Source: Flavobacteriia bacterium
GTDB lineage: Bacteria; Bacteroidota; Bacteroidia; Flavobacteriales; Flavobacteriaceae
Direction: 5' to 3'
NCBI GenBank assembly: GCA_018500075.1
Contig: JAHBAN010000210.1
Coordinates: forward strand, 1 to 11,689
Length of the DNA stretch: 11,689 nucleotides
Of the stretch, positions 9,512 through 11,689 are shown in pieces; positions within the stretch are counted from its first letter, which is position 1, and each line of letters begins with the position of its first letter. The position numbers and the translations under genes are program-made. The notes beneath the pieces were generated by a model that worked only from the letters and a program-made list of their open reading frames with translations, had not been told where the DNA came from and ran no database searches.

Positions 9512-9553
9512 AGTCTACGCCCCCGAAAGCCGCGCTTCTTTGATCTGGGTCAG
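9512..9553 (-). promoter_or_regulatory. Fnr/Crp-type box with correctly spaced -10, upstream of the small membrane protein gene
   Basis: TTGATCTGGGTCAG (9540-9553, plus-strand reading) matches the TTGAT-N4-ATCAA Fnr consensus at 8 of 10 positions. On the minus strand it is followed after exactly 22 bp by TAGACT (9517-9512), a 4/6 match to TATAAT. This is the geometry of an Fnr-activated promoter with the box centred at -41.5. The predicted transcript start near 9505 leaves a leader of about 28 nt before the 61-aa ORF. The box begins 7 bp past the cytochrome b561 stop codon. Confidence 0.55.
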
Positions 9554-9559
9554 ATTGGC

Positions 9560-10036
9560 CTAGGGCGCGCGCTTCATCCGCGCCATAAGATCGTCCTTAA
9601 GCACAAACTGGTGATAGAGCGCGCCGATGATATGCAGCGCCACAAAGCCGAGCATCCCAAAGCGCAACAGCCCGTGCCCATCGGCCGCAGTCTGGCTTGC
9701 GCCAAACCACGCCACAGCGCCCGATACAGGCATCAGGATCAGCAAGACATAGAGCATCCCATGGGTAAGATGCGCCAGCGCGCGGCCAAGCGGCCCCTCC
9801 CTCTCAGGCAAAGGCGGCACCCCGTGCTTGCGCCGCAGGCCGAGCCGCCAGAGCGCGAGAACAAGCACAAGCATCCCCCCCGCCACATGGCCCGCCACCA
9901 GCGGCGAAAAGGCACTCTCGCCGCCCTTCATCCACACACCAAACGCCGCGCGGATCGGCTCATGGCCGATAAACTGCGCCGCGATCAGCACAAAAACCAG
10001 CCAATGCAGGATGATCTGTGATCTCGCATATCCCAT
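9560..10036 (-). CDS. Cytochrome b561 (CybB-type di-heme membrane protein)
   Basis: Integral membrane cytochrome b of the bacterial b561 family (158 aa), which passes electrons between the quinone pool and redox partners. Four hydrophobic helices lie at about 8-26, 46-66, 92-112 and 124-144. Candidate heme-ligand histidines are H11 (ILHW), H50 (AGH), H135 (ALH) and H142 (YHQF), as expected for two b hemes. The C-terminal KDDLMARM is typical. I chose the ATG at 10034-10036 because AGGAGG precedes it and the conserved Y-R-Q-LHW start follows. The frame continues 24 codons upstream, but that stretch is not b561-like. It is 50 bp downstream of the DksA-like gene, so the two probably share the Fnr-type promoter. 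Confidence 0.9.
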   Translation of the reverse strand: MGYARSQIILHWLVFVLIAAQFIGHEPIRAAFGVWMKGGESAFSPLVAGHVAGGMLVLVLALWRLGLRRKHGVPPLPEREGPLGRALAHLTHGMLYVLLILMPVSGAVAWFGASQTAADGHGLLRFGMLGFVALHIIGALYHQFVLKDDLMARMKRAP

Positions 10037-10086
10037 TGCTTTTCCTCCTAAATCCCGCGTGGCGCAGCAGCGCACGCCTTCGGCCG

Positions 10087-10401
10087 CTACGTGGCACAGG
10101 CGGCACAAAGCGGCGCTGCAGGCAAAAGCTCAAGCCGCGCCGCCGCGATCTCGCCACCACATTTGACACACGCGCCATATGTGCCCGCCGCAACCCGCGC
10201 CAAAGCCGCATCGATCTGGCGCAGCTCGGCCAGCTCCTGCGCGCCCAGCGCTTCCAGAACCTCATCTCCCTGCCGCTCGGCAGAGCGGTCTTCCCAGTCT
10301 TGCGAGACGGGTTCGTCAAGCTGATCCTCAACCGCCTCAAGATGCGCCGTCAACTCCGCCCTACGCGCAAGAAGTGTCTGCTTTGCCAGTTCAATATCCA
10401 T
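10087..10401 (-). CDS. Small DksA/TraR-type C4 zinc-finger protein
   Basis: A 104-aa member of the DksA/TraR family, whose members insert a coiled coil into the RNA polymerase secondary channel. Residues 3-30 and 45-71 form the two helices of a shortened coiled coil. The tip reads D35-W-E-D38-R-S40-A, matching the DxxDxA tip of E. coli DksA except that the last Ala is Ser. The zinc finger is C78-X2-C81-X17-C99-X2-C102 (YGACVKCG...LCAACA). I place the start at the ATG at 10399-10401, with GGGAGG just upstream. The frame is open further to a TTG at 10470, but that lies inside the Fnr-type box. First gene of a likely two-gene unit with cytochrome b561. Confidence 0.87.
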   Translation of the reverse strand: MDIELAKQTLLARRAELTAHLEAVEDQLDEPVSQDWEDRSAERQGDEVLEALGAQELAELRQIDAALARVAAGTYGACVKCGGEIAAARLELLPAAPLCAACAT

Positions 10402-10456
10402 GTCCGCCTCCCATTGGGTGTCCGAAGGAGGATGGGGCGGATCAGGAAAGCGTGCA

Positions 10457-10470
10457 TTGATTTGGGTCAA
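10457..10470 (-). promoter_or_regulatory. Fnr/Crp-type box upstream of the DksA-like gene
   Basis: TTGATTTGGGTCAA matches the TTGAT-N4-ATCAA consensus at 9 of 10 positions; the TTGAT-N4-GTCAA variant is familiar from Rhodobacterales Fnr/Dnr targets. Its centre is 62 bp upstream of the DksA-like ATG. If it acts from -41.5, transcription starts near 10422 and the leader is about 20 nt. The -10 at that spacing (CATCCT) is weak, as expected for an activator-dependent promoter. Confidence 0.65.
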
Positions 10471-10480
10471 GGGGGGAGAA

Positions 10481-10613
10481 GCGCATCGCCAGACCGTGGG
10501 CAGGCGACCTTACGCTTGTTTAACGCACTTTATCCCAGCCAGGTCCGCACACCCTCAGAGGGGCGCGCCACCCTCACCAAATCGCCAGCCCAAGGGACGG
10601 TCTGGCGATGCGC
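10481..10613. repeat. 133-bp non-coding element bounded by perfect 17-bp inverted repeats
   Basis: GCGCATCGCCAGACCGT (10481-10497) returns as its exact reverse complement at 10597-10613, with 99 bp between. The similarity continues inward: GGGCAGGCGA (10498-10507) pairs with the complement of 10582-10591 at 9 of 10 positions, offset by a 5-nt insertion in the right arm. The right arm also folds on itself (ATCGCCAG at 10581-10588 with CTGGCGAT at 10602-10609), and the left arm weakly does too (TCGCC/GGCGA). I see no gene inside. It could be a MITE or REP-like element, or a structured RNA or terminator-like region. It fills most of the 264-bp gap between the DksA-like gene and the broken DUF3800 gene. 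Confidence 0.75.
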
Positions 10614-10665
10614 GGCGGCCTACGGCCTTGATTCCGCGCTCAAGAAACAGATCATTTGCATGAGA

Positions 10666-11482
10666 TTAGGCTTCTTTCTTTCGATAAAATTTCATCACAA
10701 AATCGGATGTTTTCCCACTCAACTTCATATTGACTGGCCCTTTGATGAACTTAATGCCGTGGTTGGCAATTTGGCCAGTTTCAGGATTTTTCCAGAATTT
10801 GTCCTTAATCTCTCTTAGGTATCTTTGTTCGGGAATAGCAAAGTTACTCTTTGTCTCAGCAAAAGCTTGATAAATAGAGAAAGACGCAAGATCAGCTAAA
10901 CCTAGAAGAGGTTCCTCTTTTTTGCCTTCAGCACGAATACAAAGAGGATCGATCCTCGAAAGATAATTTGCTCTTCTGTCAAATGGGGTGATTCTAATTT
11001 GGCGCACGTAGTTTCGTAACCGCTGATAGTCGTGAGTTTTCTTTTCGAAAATCACAGAAAGCTGGTCGCTACCAATGTTTTCATAGTGCATGAAATGAGC
11101 AACTCGTTCCAGCAAGTAGCCTGCACATTTGTTGTAGTAATCTTGCTTCTCTTTATCGCCTTCGATCTGTTTTCGGTAATCTTCTATAGTAGCTTTTTTA
11201 GAAACCACACCAAAGAGAAGCACTCTAAGGCTCATTACTCGCCGTGCAAAATAGCATCGCTTTAAATGCGAGAGCATCAGTGCAATGCAGAGCCTTAACA
11301 TCAAGCTCGGCTCGCAGTTCATTCAGAAATGCTCTGTAATCGGCCAGATGCTTTATCGGAATCAATACTCCACCGAAAACCAGATATGGATCAGAACCGA
11401 ATTGTCGCTCATCAGTTCGAAATTTATCTAAGTCTTGATCGCCGCTTTCATCTACAAAAAGCGTGTAATGGACCTTGGGCAA
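10666..11482 (-). pseudogene. DUF3800-domain protein gene, frameshifted
   Basis: Two overlapping frames together encode one DUF3800 protein. The N-terminal part starts at a TTG (11480-11482) and has the family hallmark LFVDESGDQD and VFGGVLIP, then LHCTD. It runs into a stop at 11225. The rest continues in another frame with ARRVMSLRVLLFGVVSKKAT, YYNKCAGYLLERV, FEKKTHDY and LGLADLASFSIYQAF, ending at 10666. The frames meet at a run of four A's at 11248-11251 (TTTT on the coding strand). Removing one base gives MLFARRV and a protein of about 270 aa, normal for the family. DUF3800 proteins are thought to have an RNase H-like fold and often occur in mobile DNA. The gene is much AT-richer than its neighbours. 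It may be a pseudogene, a sequencing error or, less likely, a +1 frameshift. Confidence 0.85.
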
Positions 11483-11640
11483 TACTCAACCACTTAATTT
11501 TGAAGGAAATACGCCACTCAACTTTAAGCTTAGCCCCATCCATCTTCAACACCAAGCCTGCAACACCCCGCACGCTCAGAGTGAGGGCGAGCACGCCATA
11601 CTATCCGCCACCTCTGGCCACCGTTCAAAGCAAGCCCAAA
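11483..11640. other. Intergenic stretch between the lepA end and the DUF3800 gene
   Basis: No convincing gene or strong terminator is visible on either strand. Composition changes from GC-rich on the lepA side to AT-rich toward the DUF3800 gene. On the minus strand an open frame passes through it (with VLKMDGAKLKVEW), but it has no good start and no family resemblance that I can name. It carries a 14-bp copy of the lepA 3' end. Confidence 0.5.
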
Positions 11641-11657
11641 TCACCCATCCATCTTCA
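11535..11657. repeat. 14-bp direct repeat duplicating the lepA 3' end
   Basis: CCCATCCATCTTCA occurs at 11535-11548 and again at 11644-11657, 109 bp apart and identical. The right copy covers the last codons of the lepA-like gene (complement TGAAGATGGATGGG). The left copy lies between lepA and the AT-rich DUF3800 gene. The match does not extend on either side. Confidence 0.7.
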
Positions 11658-11689
11658 GCGCAGAAATAAACGCTTCCTGCGGGATATCC
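11641..11689 (-). CDS. lepA: C-terminal end of LepA (elongation factor 4), partial
   Basis: Reading the minus strand from the right edge gives DIPQEAFISALKMDG followed by TGA (stop at 11641-11643). The tail [V/D]-[D/E]-[I/L]-PQEAF is the conserved C-terminus of the translational GTPase LepA, and alphaproteobacterial members end in a similar IPQEAFIAALKM form. Only 15 residues are in the window, so the call rests on this short but distinctive tail. Confidence 0.75.
   Translation of the reverse strand, partial: DIPQEAFISALKMDG

Noticed and set aside
10037..10108. A 24-residue upstream extension of cytochrome b561
   Set aside because: The extension overlaps the end of the DksA-like gene and has no family similarity; AGGAGG directly precedes the ATG at 10036.
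10402..10470. N-terminal extension of the DksA-like protein from a TTG at 10470
   Set aside because: The 23 extra residues are Pro-rich and unlike the family. The TTG is part of the Fnr-type box, and an ATG with GGGAGG exists at 10401.
10617..10627. GGCC-TAC-GGCC hairpin after the DUF3800 gene as a terminator
   Set aside because: The stem is only 4 bp and no T-run follows on either strand.
11475..11669. A 64-codon plus-strand open frame near the right end
   Set aside because: It overlaps the lepA tail antisense, has low-complexity Gln/His/Ser/Pro content and no clear ribosome binding site.

Overview
The window looks like chromosomal DNA of an alphaproteobacterium of the Rhodobacterales (Roseobacter group). 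The reasons are the GC-rich coding sequence, the gene families and their arrangement, and two Fnr/Crp-type boxes of the TTGAT-N4-GTCAA form. This placement is inferred from family resemblance, not from a database search. All but about 0.9 kb near the right end has the same composition. The stretch from about 10.66 to 11.55 kb is clearly AT-richer and looks acquired.

Layout. (1) 1-3714, minus strand: a polyamine-type ABC importer operon in the order ATPase (potA-like), permease (potB-like), permease (potC-like), periplasmic binding protein (potD/potF-like, cut by the left edge). (2) 3715-3870: a divergent control region with two neat inverted repeats. (3) 3871-4665, plus strand: a LuxR-family regulator, probably the local regulator of the importer. 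(4) 4662-5555, minus strand: an OxyR peroxide sensor with both redox cysteines. It is convergent with the LuxR gene, and the two stop codons overlap. (5) 5679-7841, plus strand: catalase-peroxidase katG, divergent from oxyR and followed by a strong intrinsic terminator. (6) 7952-8641, minus: a fumarylacetoacetate-hydrolase (FAHD1-like) enzyme. (7) 8727-9236, minus: a PhnA-family protein. (8) 9292-9477, minus: a 61-residue membrane protein behind a well-spaced Fnr-type promoter. (9) 9560-10401, minus: a cytochrome b561 and, upstream of it, a small DksA/TraR-type zinc-finger protein, also behind an Fnr-type box. (10) 10481-10613: a non-coding inverted-repeat element. (11) 10666-11482, minus: a frameshifted DUF3800 gene. 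(12) 11641-11689, minus: the last codons of a gene whose tail matches LepA (elongation factor 4).

How the parts work together. oxyR-katG is a classic peroxide-response pair. The DksA-like/b561 pair and the small membrane protein each lie behind a similar Fnr-type box, so they may form a local oxygen- or redox-responsive set. The importer and the LuxR regulator form a separate nutrient-uptake module. I see no clear new defence or biosynthetic system. The most unusual structures are the 10.5-kb inverted-repeat element, the broken AT-rich DUF3800 gene, and a 14-bp duplication of the lepA 3' end next to it.
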